Source of the DNA: Pseudoalteromonas luteoviolacea DSM 6061
Lineage (GTDB): Bacteria > Pseudomonadota > Gammaproteobacteria > Enterobacterales > Alteromonadaceae
Assembly (NCBI RefSeq): GCF_001625655.1
Contig: NZ_AUYB01000046.1
Coordinates: forward strand, 1 to 64,000
DNA: 64,000 nt
Reading direction: 5' to 3'
In this document: positions 18,556-27,025 of the stretch, piece by piece
Layout of the letters: the number at the start of each line of letters is the position of its first letter
Position numbering within the stretch: position 1 is the stretch's first letter
Translations under genes and position numbers: made by a program
Notes under the pieces: model-generated
What the model saw: the letters and a program-made list of their open reading frames with translations, nothing else
What the model was told of the DNA's origin: nothing
Databases searched by the model: none

Positions 18556-19722
18556 TTAAGGGAAAGTCACCGTCAGTGGCATTTGTTTAAATGCACCTGT
18601 TCTCGCTTCTTCTAGCCCTGTCATTGTCACGGACCCTAATTGCGACTGCAGAACATATTCTGCTTCGCTATAGCCTTGTCTAAGTGCATCCTCTAAACTA
18701 CCTAAACGATTTACTTCAAATGCAAAATTCATCATCAGGTACGTTCTATAATCACGCATGTAACTCGCAGGGTCTAAAAACTCTCCATGTTCCATTGGAA
18801 TATCCCATGCGATGTTGGTAACAACTGAACCCGTAACAGGATCATTGCTGTAACTCAATGTGAAGAACTGCGACAGAAATGCTTTCGCGTCGCCTCGTAA
18901 TGCCCCCAGCTCAAAAAGGCCACCATAGTACTGCCACAAACCAAACTCAGTCGGCGCCAATCTCATATCTGTTGTTATATCCTCTTTAAATAGTATGCGA
19001 GTGATATAACCATCTACCGAAAACTGACCTTTAAACGGCAGTGCAATCCCAAGATCGTTAAAAGTAAAGTCGTGATATCGCGGGTGATCCTCGATTGAAT
19101 AATCACACATTGAATAATTGCTATTTAAGCAATAGACAATGCACTGCTCACCACGCACGTCTACTAGATCAATTGGATGTTCAATGGCGAGGTCATAAGG
19201 TAAATCAAGCGTAATATCTTTTTTCAAAAGCTTTTCAAGTGCTGGTTTATGATATCTTAGGCGAGAAAAAGAGCGCTTTTCTTCACCATTTACTAGGTGA
19301 ATTGAATACATTTGAATTGCAATGTCATTGCTCGTTTTTAAATGAGCTAAGGCTTCCTCAACTGGCATATTGATAGCCCAAGATGACCTTTTATGCTCCC
19401 CACCACCATAAAGACGTCCACACATAAAGCTTGTTCTGTCAGTCCTAACAAAGCCGAAACCCATTTTAAGATTCTGACCCGCAAACCTCGCGCTTAAATG
19501 CTTAACGCCTGCTACATCAACAATATCAAAGCCTAAAAATCTCACTCCGTTCTCAATTATCTGCGCATTACTCAACTCAATGCCTGTATCTAAAAGACCT
19601 TCATCTGTATGTAAACCACTAGCAACCCTAGAACATTGATTATCAACGATGGTTAATTTGGCATGCCCAAACTTCGCAAAAAATAAAAGAGAAAATATAA
19701 AAATACCCTGTATAAATTTCAT
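18556..19722 (-). CDS. hypothetical secreted/periplasmic protein, 388 aa
   Basis: A 388-residue protein with a clear signal peptide (MKFIQGIFIFSLLFFAKFGHA, cleaved after Ala). The mature part is a mixed alpha/beta sequence with five or six scattered Cys residues, for example CIVYCLNSNYSMCDYS, which could form disulfides in the periplasm. I recognise no domain. The frame is open up to 19782, but the ATG at 19722 is preferred because AAGGA lies upstream and the signal peptide begins there. It is encoded alone, with a large gene-free stretch upstream. Confidence 0.7.
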   Translation of the reverse strand: MKFIQGIFIFSLLFFAKFGHAKLTIVDNQCSRVASGLHTDEGLLDTGIELSNAQIIENGVRFLGFDIVDVAGVKHLSARFAGQNLKMGFGFVRTDRTSFMCGRLYGGGEHKRSSWAINMPVEEALAHLKTSNDIAIQMYSIHLVNGEEKRSFSRLRYHKPALEKLLKKDITLDLPYDLAIEHPIDLVDVRGEQCIVYCLNSNYSMCDYSIEDHPRYHDFTFNDLGIALPFKGQFSVDGYITRILFKEDITTDMRLAPTEFGLWQYYGGLFELGALRGDAKAFLSQFFTLSYSNDPVTGSVVTNIAWDIPMEHGEFLDPASYMRDYRTYLMMNFAFEVNRLGSLEDALRQGYSEAEYVLQSQLGSVTMTGLEEARTGAFKQMPLTVTFP

Positions 19723-20414
19723 TGTCTGATCCTTGTATAAAACACAAATAAAATTTCCATGAGTGCACTTTAAATACCGCACTCCAATCTAGGGTACAGA
19801 ATTAAAAATCTAAAATACACATTTATAAAACAAAATATTAACCTTAATTATACTAACCTTATATAATCATATTATGAAAATTACGACTAAAAGCTTGTAT
19901 CGTGGGGGCTGGTAAAAGTCTTAATTGATTTTTTAAACATCCTATTGAAAACGTATAAACCGGATCATAAAAGTATACACATGCCTGCCTCTAGTTTATT
20001 TGGTGATATAGAACCCAGTGCAAAAACTCTTAGCTTTAGACACTACATCAATTACAGATGGTCCAAAATCACCAGCTCAGTATTTTGACAGATAACGTAT
20101 CTGTGCCTAATCACCTAGAACAACAGGCAACTAGAAATAAGCGAGGTTTGAAGCAAGGTTTAAAGTTTGATCGTCCATGTTCCATTGCTTCAGCCTAACC
20201 CATACAACACAACAGTACTAATATTATTGTGCGCTCTTACAATACGTTACCATGATTTATTCAAGACATCTGAAATCAACGTATCTGCGCCAGAACTAAA
20301 TATCATACTCGTGCCACTGAGAAAGCTACGGAGGGCGTTAGACTTAGTCGCGCATAATACGAACACACAACTAGATTTGTAAATTTGTAATTAAACTGGA
20401 CAATTTAGGCTCAA
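19723..20414. other. gene-free stretch of about 690 bp
   Basis: No convincing gene is seen. A TTG-initiated 71-codon frame (20167-20382) and a 35-codon ATG frame from 19981 lack recognisable families and good ribosome-binding sites. The stretch should hold the promoters of the secreted-protein gene to the left and of the DUF3325-DUF3649-PepSY operon to the right. No clear Fur box could be picked out by eye. Confidence 0.5.
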
Positions 20415-20798
20415 GTGTTGAATTTTGATTCACTTATTGAAACAATAAAGAACAAAATAACAATTATTACTATTCTCATGAGCCTTCTCGCTATTATCCC
20501 TATATGGATTGCATCACTGTTACTCTATTTGGCCAGCCCTAAACAGTATTTGTTGAGCAAACCGTTACCTAAGTGGCCAAGTTACCTTTTAGCACTTGGC
20601 TTGTATGTATGCGCAAATACTTTGTTTGCTCAAAGCTACCCGCTAGTATCCGCTTTACTCGCCAGTTTAGTCGTCTTAATGATGGGACTTGTAAGCGTCA
20701 CTTTATTAGCGGGTAAATCGAAACGTTTGTTTATGGTGACTTCTGTTTTGCTACTCACAATATGCTCAAGCGTCGGAGGGATTTTATATGTGGCCTAA
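20415..20798 (+). CDS. DUF3325-like small inner-membrane protein
   Basis: A 127-residue protein with four hydrophobic helices. The LLLYLASPKQYLLSKPL segment followed by evenly spaced helices recalls the DUF3325 family found in siderophore and iron uptake clusters. The start codon is GTG at 20415, since no ATG fits. It overlaps the DUF3649-like gene by 11 bp, so the genes are translationally coupled. Family assignment rests on helix layout and gene context, not on invariant residues. Confidence 0.65.
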   Translation: MLNFDSLIETIKNKITIITILMSLLAIIPIWIASLLLYLASPKQYLLSKPLPKWPSYLLALGLYVCANTLFAQSYPLVSALLASLVVLMMGLVSVTLLAGKSKRLFMVTSVLLLTICSSVGGILYVA

Positions 20799-21036
20799 AA
20801 CAATATTAGGATTCCTGTTTGGTTTGTTAATCTCAGTATCCGTGGCACTGAACACCAACCTTATTTTACCGTTTGCAGAAGATACACGACTGTTGATTGG
20901 TCTTATTTTGGGGTTCCCTATTTGGGCCAGCATTATGGTATGGGCGTATGCGTTTGACACTGCTCGTAAAGCAGCAAAGTATATGCTTTTAGTACTCTTA
21001 CCATCAGCGCTCCTCAACGTTTTCTTAATGGTGTAA
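20788..21036 (+). CDS. DUF3649-like small inner-membrane protein
   Basis: An 82-residue protein with two or three membrane helices. The pattern ILGFLFGLLISVSVALNTNL ... LILGFPIWASIMVWAYAFDT fits the DUF3649 (iron transporter-associated) family. GGAGGG lies just upstream of the ATG, inside the previous gene. It sits between the DUF3325-like gene (11-bp overlap) and the PepSY gene (4-bp gap), the gene set that in many proteobacteria accompanies TonB-dependent siderophore receptors. Confidence 0.7.
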   Translation: MWPKTILGFLFGLLISVSVALNTNLILPFAEDTRLLIGLILGFPIWASIMVWAYAFDTARKAAKYMLLVLLPSALLNVFLMV

Positions 21037-21040
21037 CGCA

Positions 21041-22639
21041 ATGAAAAGCCAAACCTTGAAATCATTAACAAATGCACATGCATGGATAGGACTGATCATT
21101 TCATTTGTCTTATTTATTGTATTTATAGCCGGCTCTATTAGCTTGTTTAGAGAAAATATTGAAACTTGGGAGAAGGTCTCTCTGATTGGTGAACACTCCC
21201 CTCATACTAGTCAAGTTTCATATGACACAGTGTTAGCTAAATTAGACGAAAAATACGAGATTGATACCCACCATATTTTTTACCTATATCAACCAACAGA
21301 AAGAAACCCTTTTCTTCAAGTCTATTTTGCTATTGAACTTGATGAACCTCACCCGATAACAGGTGAAGATCATCAAGACATGTACCTATTACTAAATCCT
21401 GTTAATGGGGACATCATTGCCGATGCCAACGAGTTTCAATTTGCTAACTTTGTCTACCATTTACACTACGATCTGGGCGCTGGGCGAATTGGTTTATATT
21501 TTGTTGGCATTATCACGCTATTCTTTTTTGTTGCGCTGATAAGTGGTGTGGTTATTCATTGGCGCAAGTTATTCAAAAATTTCTATCAATACCGTTTAGG
21601 AGCCAATAAAGATAAGTGGCTTGATGCACACAACCTCATCGGCACAATGGGGTTGCCTTTTCATATTATGTACGCATTTACAGGGCTAGTATTTAACCTT
21701 GTGATCATTTATCAAATCTCATATGCGGTATTACTCTATCAAGGTGATCAAGGCAAAGTCCTACAGGCTGCAGGCTTCAATGAGCCACATATCGAAGAGG
21801 TAGATATTCGCATGCCGATGCAAGGAATTGATGAACTATATACTAAAGCGATGGATGAGTTGGGTGATGTGACCCTTCGTCGCATGATGATTGAGCATTT
21901 TGGCGACCAAAGCGCTGTATTGGTGTTTATGGCAAAGAGCAATGATGAGTTTTCCAATGATGTGGAAGTGCGATACGCAATTAAGGACCAACAGCAAGTC
22001 TACATCACCAAGGATAACTACGACAATAATTTGAGGGGTGGCTTAGCTACCATCGCAAGTCTACACTTTGGTGATTTTGCGGGATATGGCATGCGCATAG
22101 CCTTTTTTATTCTTGGTTTGGCCACTGCCTACATCATCATTACCGGAAACTTGATGTGGATAAGTAAACGTGCAAAACAGAAAAAGCAGAGTAAACGTAG
22201 TCTTACTTTTGTAACGCGACTTACATCAGGCGCTTTTATCGGATGCATGCTGGCAATCGCACTGGGGGCCGTAGCGGCTAAATTAATCCCTTTGGACGTC
22301 GCGGGTCGTATGTCGACAATACACACAATTGTGTATGTAAGCTTCTTTTTGTCTACTGTAATTTCGCTGGTCATTAAACAGCAAGACCTGTTCTGCAACT
22401 ACCTACTCAAGTTTTCAGGGTTGGCTTATGCCATTGCCGCACTGTTGAATATACCCAATTACATTCAGTTTGGCGGTATTCTATCTGGTCAGGTTGTTGC
22501 TGATTTGGTTATCGTTGACATGATGCTTTACACCATCGCAGCACTTTGCTGGTACAGCGCCCAAAAGTTTGAAAAGCGTGCAGAACAGTTACAGCAGGAA
22601 ATTAACACAATGGGCTCAGAAACAGCTTTGAACTCATAA
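21041..22639 (+). CDS. PepSY-associated TM helix (PepSY_TM) protein, iron-uptake related
   Basis: A 532-residue inner-membrane protein of the PepSY_TM family. TM1 is at residues about 15-37 (HAWIGLIISFVLFIVFIAG). A periplasmic PepSY-like domain ends in QFANFVYHLHYDLGAGRIG. Further helices follow (IITLFFFVALISGVVIHWRK, with family-typical His), then a second periplasmic domain and four C-terminal helices. Some members reduce ferric siderophores in the periplasm using conserved His residues that may bind heme. That role is inferred here. It is the last gene of the operon and is followed by a bidirectional terminator. Confidence 0.85.
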   Translation: MKSQTLKSLTNAHAWIGLIISFVLFIVFIAGSISLFRENIETWEKVSLIGEHSPHTSQVSYDTVLAKLDEKYEIDTHHIFYLYQPTERNPFLQVYFAIELDEPHPITGEDHQDMYLLLNPVNGDIIADANEFQFANFVYHLHYDLGAGRIGLYFVGIITLFFFVALISGVVIHWRKLFKNFYQYRLGANKDKWLDAHNLIGTMGLPFHIMYAFTGLVFNLVIIYQISYAVLLYQGDQGKVLQAAGFNEPHIEEVDIRMPMQGIDELYTKAMDELGDVTLRRMMIEHFGDQSAVLVFMAKSNDEFSNDVEVRYAIKDQQQVYITKDNYDNNLRGGLATIASLHFGDFAGYGMRIAFFILGLATAYIIITGNLMWISKRAKQKKQSKRSLTFVTRLTSGAFIGCMLAIALGAVAAKLIPLDVAGRMSTIHTIVYVSFFLSTVISLVIKQQDLFCNYLLKFSGLAYAIAALLNIPNYIQFGGILSGQVVADLVIVDMMLYTIAALCWYSAQKFEKRAEQLQQEINTMGSETALNS

Positions 22640-22661
22640 AGCAATTTAGCAATGTCAAAGT

Positions 22662-22690
22662 AAGGGAGCCTTTGAGCTCCCTTCTTATAC
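22662..22690. terminator. bidirectional terminator between PepSY and peroxidase genes
   Basis: AAGGGAGC (22662-22669) pairs with GCTCCCTT (22676-22683) around a 6-nt loop, with CTTAT after it on the plus strand. The flanking genes converge on it. Confidence 0.7.
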
Positions 22691-22693
22691 TAT

Positions 22694-24514
22694 TTACAAG
22701 GCATTACCTTCTTTGTTCACTGCATCAAATTGATGGCCATCAGGCCCCCCATCTCTGCTGGGAATAAGAACGTTGATTTCATGACTGCCGGCCAGTGCTT
22801 TGGGATCCGTTAAAGCACGCAAAAATGCTGCCAAGTAGCTTACCTGCTGTGGCGTAAACCCTCGAATAATCGCATCATCACTTCTGCCTGATGCTGCACG
22901 GTTTTGTGCATTGAGCGCCAATACATAGTCACCTGCATCGCCAACAATATGCTCACACTGCTCAGTATTTAAATGCTGAAACTGTGGTAAACCACAGGTT
23001 TCATTTTCACCATAAAAGCGCTCTAAAGAACCAGTAACATCTGAATAGTGCTCAATAACACGCTCCAAAGTAGCAAACACCCCTTTGTCACCATACGGTG
23101 CGGTAATACCAACATTCAGCAAACTAGGCATTCTAAACTGGTTTTTAAAGTTACCATCAGCCACACCATGTGCACCAATTTGTGGATATAATGGTCCTCT
23201 TGTGCGCTCTGGGGTAAACATCACACCATCATGGCAATTGGCGCAGCCTGCACCTGTATAAAAGAATAGAGCACCACGTTTTTCTTCTTCACTTAACTTA
23301 TCATGTTGACCCTCAATGTAGTTGAAGAAAGGGTTGTCAATAAACAAGAATGACGCCTGATACGCCGACATGGCTCTTGCAATGCGAAGGAAGTTCACCT
23401 GCTCATCACCAAATGCGGCTTTAAAATATGGCTTCCATTGCTCACTCAACCTCTGCGCAATAAATTCGCGATATGCTTGAGGGGATTCGAATCCAGCAGG
23501 ATCTCCCATTTCCGCGGGGGCGGTTATCGGGAAATGTGCCTGCGCCATTAATAAACGCAAGGGATCCGTATTCGCCACCTCTTCGTTCATTAATCGCGTA
23601 ACTTCCAGTTCAGGTGTCTGTATATCGGCTGTAGAAACAGTACCAACTTCACTATCGCGACTTGCTTCGCGCAGACGAACACGTTGATCCCAAAACATGC
23701 TATCTACCCACAGTGCTGAGTTACATATTTGTGGTGAATTCCTACCAACGCTTGGCACCACTGTGCCATCACTTCTCCCCAAGCCCATTAAGCCTGCATT
23801 TTCGGCATTCACGCCGATAGATAAAGACAGTCCATCACTACCACACCCTTGTGCAGGGTGATGACAAGATGCACAGGAAGTGTCGTAGTTTTGGCTAAGC
23901 GCCTTGCTAAAGAATAAGCGCTTCCCCAGTTCAATCAATTGTGGATCTTCTTGACGGCGATAACGCGCAACATACGCCTGCATATCATCGAGCCCCTGTC
24001 GAAGAGTATAATGATCAATGAGTTTATCCATACACACATCCAATTCACTGTCAGCTATTGCATTCAAATCATTGGTTCCACAATGATCAACTAAACGTGC
24101 AATTCCCACTCGGATAATCGACCCATTTCGCATGCCATCATTGTCATCAGAACTAAGTGTTTTTACGATATCTATGTTAGAAGCCTGGCTAGAGAGCTTA
24201 TTTTTGCCTCTGGTAAATGCAGTTACATGGTAAACATGTTCACTATTGGGGACTGCTGTTGTATCAATGTAAAATGTAACCTTTGTCCGACCAATGCGCT
24301 TGCCATCACGAAAGATCCTGTAACCAGCAATGCCTTCAACACCCGTTGGGGCTTGCCAACTCAAACCAACTTCGGTAGCTGAACGTACTTTTGCAACCAG
24401 TTGCTCTGGAGCGGATACCTCAATGGGCGTACTAGCAGACGCAAAGGTGGATATCATTATTATTGGGACCAAGGCGACGTGCCTTAGCAGGTGCCAGTAG
24501 CTATTTCCAAACAT
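22694..24514 (-). CDS. FN3 domain fused to diheme cytochrome c peroxidase
   Basis: A 606-residue exported protein. The signal peptide (residues 1-28) ends near FASASTP. A fibronectin type III domain follows at about 34-118 (PEQLVAKVRSATEVGLSWQA ... GIAGYRIFRDGKRIG). The rest is a bacterial diheme cytochrome c peroxidase/MauG-type enzyme with heme sites CASCH (214-218) and CANCH (424-428). Such enzymes reduce H2O2 in the periplasm or oxidise other substrates. The ATG at 24514 is preferred over an upstream frame extension because GGAGG precedes it. The FN3 fusion is unusual for this family and suggests binding to a surface or partner. Confidence 0.88.
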   Translation of the reverse strand: MFGNSYWHLLRHVALVPIIMISTFASASTPIEVSAPEQLVAKVRSATEVGLSWQAPTGVEGIAGYRIFRDGKRIGRTKVTFYIDTTAVPNSEHVYHVTAFTRGKNKLSSQASNIDIVKTLSSDDNDGMRNGSIIRVGIARLVDHCGTNDLNAIADSELDVCMDKLIDHYTLRQGLDDMQAYVARYRRQEDPQLIELGKRLFFSKALSQNYDTSCASCHHPAQGCGSDGLSLSIGVNAENAGLMGLGRSDGTVVPSVGRNSPQICNSALWVDSMFWDQRVRLREASRDSEVGTVSTADIQTPELEVTRLMNEEVANTDPLRLLMAQAHFPITAPAEMGDPAGFESPQAYREFIAQRLSEQWKPYFKAAFGDEQVNFLRIARAMSAYQASFLFIDNPFFNYIEGQHDKLSEEEKRGALFFYTGAGCANCHDGVMFTPERTRGPLYPQIGAHGVADGNFKNQFRMPSLLNVGITAPYGDKGVFATLERVIEHYSDVTGSLERFYGENETCGLPQFQHLNTEQCEHIVGDAGDYVLALNAQNRAASGRSDDAIIRGFTPQQVSYLAAFLRALTDPKALAGSHEINVLIPSRDGGPDGHQFDAVNKEGNAL

Positions 24515-24908
24515 CGTATTTCCTCCGTAACGACTTATGCACTCTTCGAGAGTGAGGTAATGGTCCACCAGCCCCTGTGCCCGTCACTCTATAAGACTAC
24601 AAGTAGCCGACCCTCTATAAGGAACAAAGCTACTTAAAATCAAATAATTAGACTGGTAGACGCATTGCTAGACAGCTTGAGCATGAAATAAGGAAAAAAT
24701 ATGGAGAAAACAAAATAAACCAATAAAAAAGAATTGGGGAAAATATATTTAGTACGTAAAAAGGTTCTAACTCCAACATAAATAGCACAACGAAGTTATG
24801 AAAAAATTGAACACGTATCACCCTCAACATTTAAAGCTCAACTGGAAACAACTGACCATCTTATGGAATAATGACCCTATATAAGAAACTAAAGAACACC
24901 GTTGCAAC
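24515..24908. other. AT-rich divergent intergenic region, no gene seen
   Basis: This 394-bp stretch lies upstream of two divergent genes. A 60-codon minus-strand frame (24648-24830) is very hydrophobic and rich in Phe/Leu from T-runs, which fits AT-rich noncoding DNA. No strong promoter match was identified. Confidence 0.5.
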
Positions 24909-25250
24909 ATGGAATTGATACACCATAAGGATTCAACACTCGTACTGGTGTTGTTGCTGTTTATCGTCACACTGCTTCCTGCAAAACTCACAATACGTTT
25001 TATTGACCCTGATTATGGGAGCTTCACGCGCTGTGCTGTGACGGTACTCATTATCACAATTACAATACTTTTCTCGCTTCAAGCCCTCGAGTCATTAATC
25101 AGTATTACGTTAGTATTTTTATGGATAATGTTTGTTTGCAATCGAACTTTAGGATTATCAAAGTCTTGGAGCTGGATATTCACGCTTTGGTTGGGGTTAA
25201 TCCAGCTTGCAGCCCTTCACGGGCTGCAACAAGTTGGATTTCATATTTAG
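24909..25250 (+). CDS. hypothetical membrane protein, 113 aa
   Basis: A 113-residue protein with three or four hydrophobic helices (STLVLVLLLFIVTLLPAKL, CAVTVLIITITILFSLQAL, a third around ISITLVFLWIMFVC, and WSWIFTLWLGLIQLAAL). The layout resembles small YhhN/YIP-like membrane proteins, but I cannot assign a family. The ribosome-binding site is weak. A 9-bp perfect inverted repeat (25207-25229) lies inside the last codons. It converges on the lipoprotein gene. Confidence 0.5.
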   Translation: MELIHHKDSTLVLVLLLFIVTLLPAKLTIRFIDPDYGSFTRCAVTVLIITITILFSLQALESLISITLVFLWIMFVCNRTLGLSKSWSWIFTLWLGLIQLAALHGLQQVGFHI

Positions 25251-25284
25251 ACTAAAAAGTTAAAAGCCTAAATCAATGGTCGCA

Positions 25285-26640
25285 TTAGTTACGATTAAAG
25301 AAACGATAATAGACAAAAACATACGACTTATATTCCGGTAGAGAAAGCCTAAACACATCCTGTTTAGAAGACACAAACGTTCGATACTCGTTCAAAGCTT
25401 GAGGCGCATGTGGGTGACCCCAAAGTGACATTGAAAAACTATCTAGCGCAGAGAAGTCTGCCTCGCCCAAGTCTATTGCGTCACCAAACTGAAATTCAGG
25501 TAAAGTTCCTGCAACGTCACTGTCTATGAACCAATCTACCGATTGTTTATTCGTCGTAGTAAAATCGAATTGCAACGTTAGCCGGTGAAGCCTGCTATCC
25601 AAATCACTAAAGTCATATGTGAAGCTAAAGCTTCCATTCGCGCCACCAGCTACAAAAGCGGTGGCAGCATCTCTATTTAAAGTGACTGGTACTTCAACAT
25701 CTACGGTACCATCATTTGAAATTACTGAACGAGAATTTGAATATGAATGAACTTGAAATTCGTTAGGCCCTAAATCGAAGTGATCACTTTGGGAAACTCG
25801 ATAGTTATTGGATGCAGCTAAGCTTGGGAAAATATATGGCATATCAACTTCTAACGCGAAAAATGCATCATTGTAGCTGTCATCAATACCTGTTGGATCT
25901 ACAATTAATATGCGCTCTGACCCATCACCCGAATATGATTGAGTGGAAACCCTCACACCTGCATGTCGAAACTCTTCGCTTTTCAAACTCAGTGAGCTCA
26001 TACTATTGACTGGCACTTTTGCTGCGAAAGCTTCATCACCAGATGGAGATACAACAGCAAAATAGAAAGGCTCGTCACTCTCGCATCTGCTCACCTCTAT
26101 TGTTTTCCTATCACCACTCAATGCGTCAACAGCAATAAGACTGCCGTTATACAATGTATAACCTGGATACATTCCCCCTATCTCACTTACATCAATATTG
26201 ACCTGATCACAAACGCGTTCAGTTGGACAAGATGGCTGTGAGCTAGGTCTTGAAAATGTAATTCTGCCCAGGTTTACCCCTTCACTGATATCCATGTAAG
26301 TAAATATTTGACTGTACTTACCATCGGAATTGACCGCAGACAAATGTTTTGCATTTTCTGGGATACTCCCTTTAAATAGTCCGTTTGCATCTGTCTGATA
26401 TGTTGTAACCACTTCTCCATTCGCGTTGTGGAAAATAATATCCGTATTTGGTTGTGCTTCGAGCTTTTCACAGCCTGGGTATACAGCCTCTAGTTGAACA
26501 GATTTGTCAGCTGCTTTTTCAATTATTGATGAAAGTGAATTATTCTCTGGAGTAGAGTCCGCAGATGAGCCACCACATCCACTTAAAAAGAATAGGACTG
26601 TGGTGCTAATTAAAGAGCGATATAGCTTTTTGCTTTTCAT
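25285..26640 (-). CDS. hypothetical lipoprotein, 451 aa
   Basis: A secreted lipoprotein with an SPII signal (MKSKKLYRSLISTTVLFFLS, lipobox LSGC, Cys22) followed by a Gly/Ser linker. Near the N-terminus it contains a carboxypeptidase-regulatory-like segment (TDIIFHNANGEVVTTYQTDA, then NGLFKG). Several beta-rich stretches follow, and Cys residues at SCPTERVC may form a disulfide. The C-terminal half has no recognisable domain. It is probably exposed on the outer membrane. It is encoded alone, divergent from the sigma-54 controlled export operon. Confidence 0.7.
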   Translation of the reverse strand: MKSKKLYRSLISTTVLFFLSGCGGSSADSTPENNSLSSIIEKAADKSVQLEAVYPGCEKLEAQPNTDIIFHNANGEVVTTYQTDANGLFKGSIPENAKHLSAVNSDGKYSQIFTYMDISEGVNLGRITFSRPSSQPSCPTERVCDQVNIDVSEIGGMYPGYTLYNGSLIAVDALSGDRKTIEVSRCESDEPFYFAVVSPSGDEAFAAKVPVNSMSSLSLKSEEFRHAGVRVSTQSYSGDGSERILIVDPTGIDDSYNDAFFALEVDMPYIFPSLAASNNYRVSQSDHFDLGPNEFQVHSYSNSRSVISNDGTVDVEVPVTLNRDAATAFVAGGANGSFSFTYDFSDLDSRLHRLTLQFDFTTTNKQSVDWFIDSDVAGTLPEFQFGDAIDLGEADFSALDSFSMSLWGHPHAPQALNEYRTFVSSKQDVFRLSLPEYKSYVFVYYRFFNRN

Positions 26641-26851
26641 TATAAATTCCCATTTAAATTACCGCGCGATATTAGCATATTCATTGTCGTAAAAATTTTC
26701 CAAGACGATAATACACCTTATTACTATCCCCTTTATGTAAATAAATTTAGCGCAGCAAGAGTAAATTACAGATGCCTACATAATGATCTTTGATTGGATA
26801 CTATAATTGCCTAATAATTTTTTGTGTTGCCATACTTTGCATGTTCAACAC

Positions 26852-26904
26852 CTGTCCACTGTCCGGCTAAATTTCACTGTCCGCGTACTGTCCGCTGTCC
26901 GTCC
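26852..26904 (+). promoter_or_regulatory. cluster of five CTGTCC repeats, candidate enhancer for the sigma-54 promoter
   Basis: CTGTCC occurs at 26852, 26859, 26877, 26888 and 26895, with a trailing GTCCG at 26901. Start-to-start steps are 7, 18, 11 and 7 bp. The cluster lies about 65-115 bp upstream of a -24/-12 promoter, the normal position of upstream activating sequences bound by NtrC-type activators. An NtrC-type regulator is encoded in the same operon. The link between this activator and the repeats is inferred. Confidence 0.6.
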
Positions 26905-26966
26905 GCTTATCACTAAAACCATTCAAGAAAAAAGCAAAAACCTTATTAAATCATAATCTTAAAAGT

Positions 26967-26982
26967 TGGCACATGTTTTGTT
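26967..26982 (+). promoter_or_regulatory. sigma-54 (-24/-12) promoter of the ABC export operon
   Basis: TGGCAC (26967-26972), five bases, then TTGTT (26978-26982). The GG and GT doublets are separated by exactly 10 bp, as RpoN promoters require. Transcription should start near 26993, about 33 bp before the adaptor ATG. A T follows the -12 G where C is usual, a tolerated variation. Confidence 0.8.
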
Positions 26983-27025
26983 TTATGGATTAAAACGATT
27001 TTAATTTTTCAAGGAGTTTGATGCC

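Noticed and set aside
20167..20382. 71-codon frame with a TTG start
   Set aside because: No Shine-Dalgarno, no recognisable domain and ordinary noncoding composition. Mentioned only within the gap description.
24648..24830. 60-codon minus-strand frame
   Set aside because: Very Phe/Leu-rich from T-runs, with no ribosome-binding site and no family. It is better explained as AT-rich intergenic DNA.
26852..26904. CTGTCC cluster as a CRISPR or VNTR
   Set aside because: Repeats are only 6 bp with irregular spacing and sit at enhancer distance from a sigma-54 promoter, so a regulatory role fits better.
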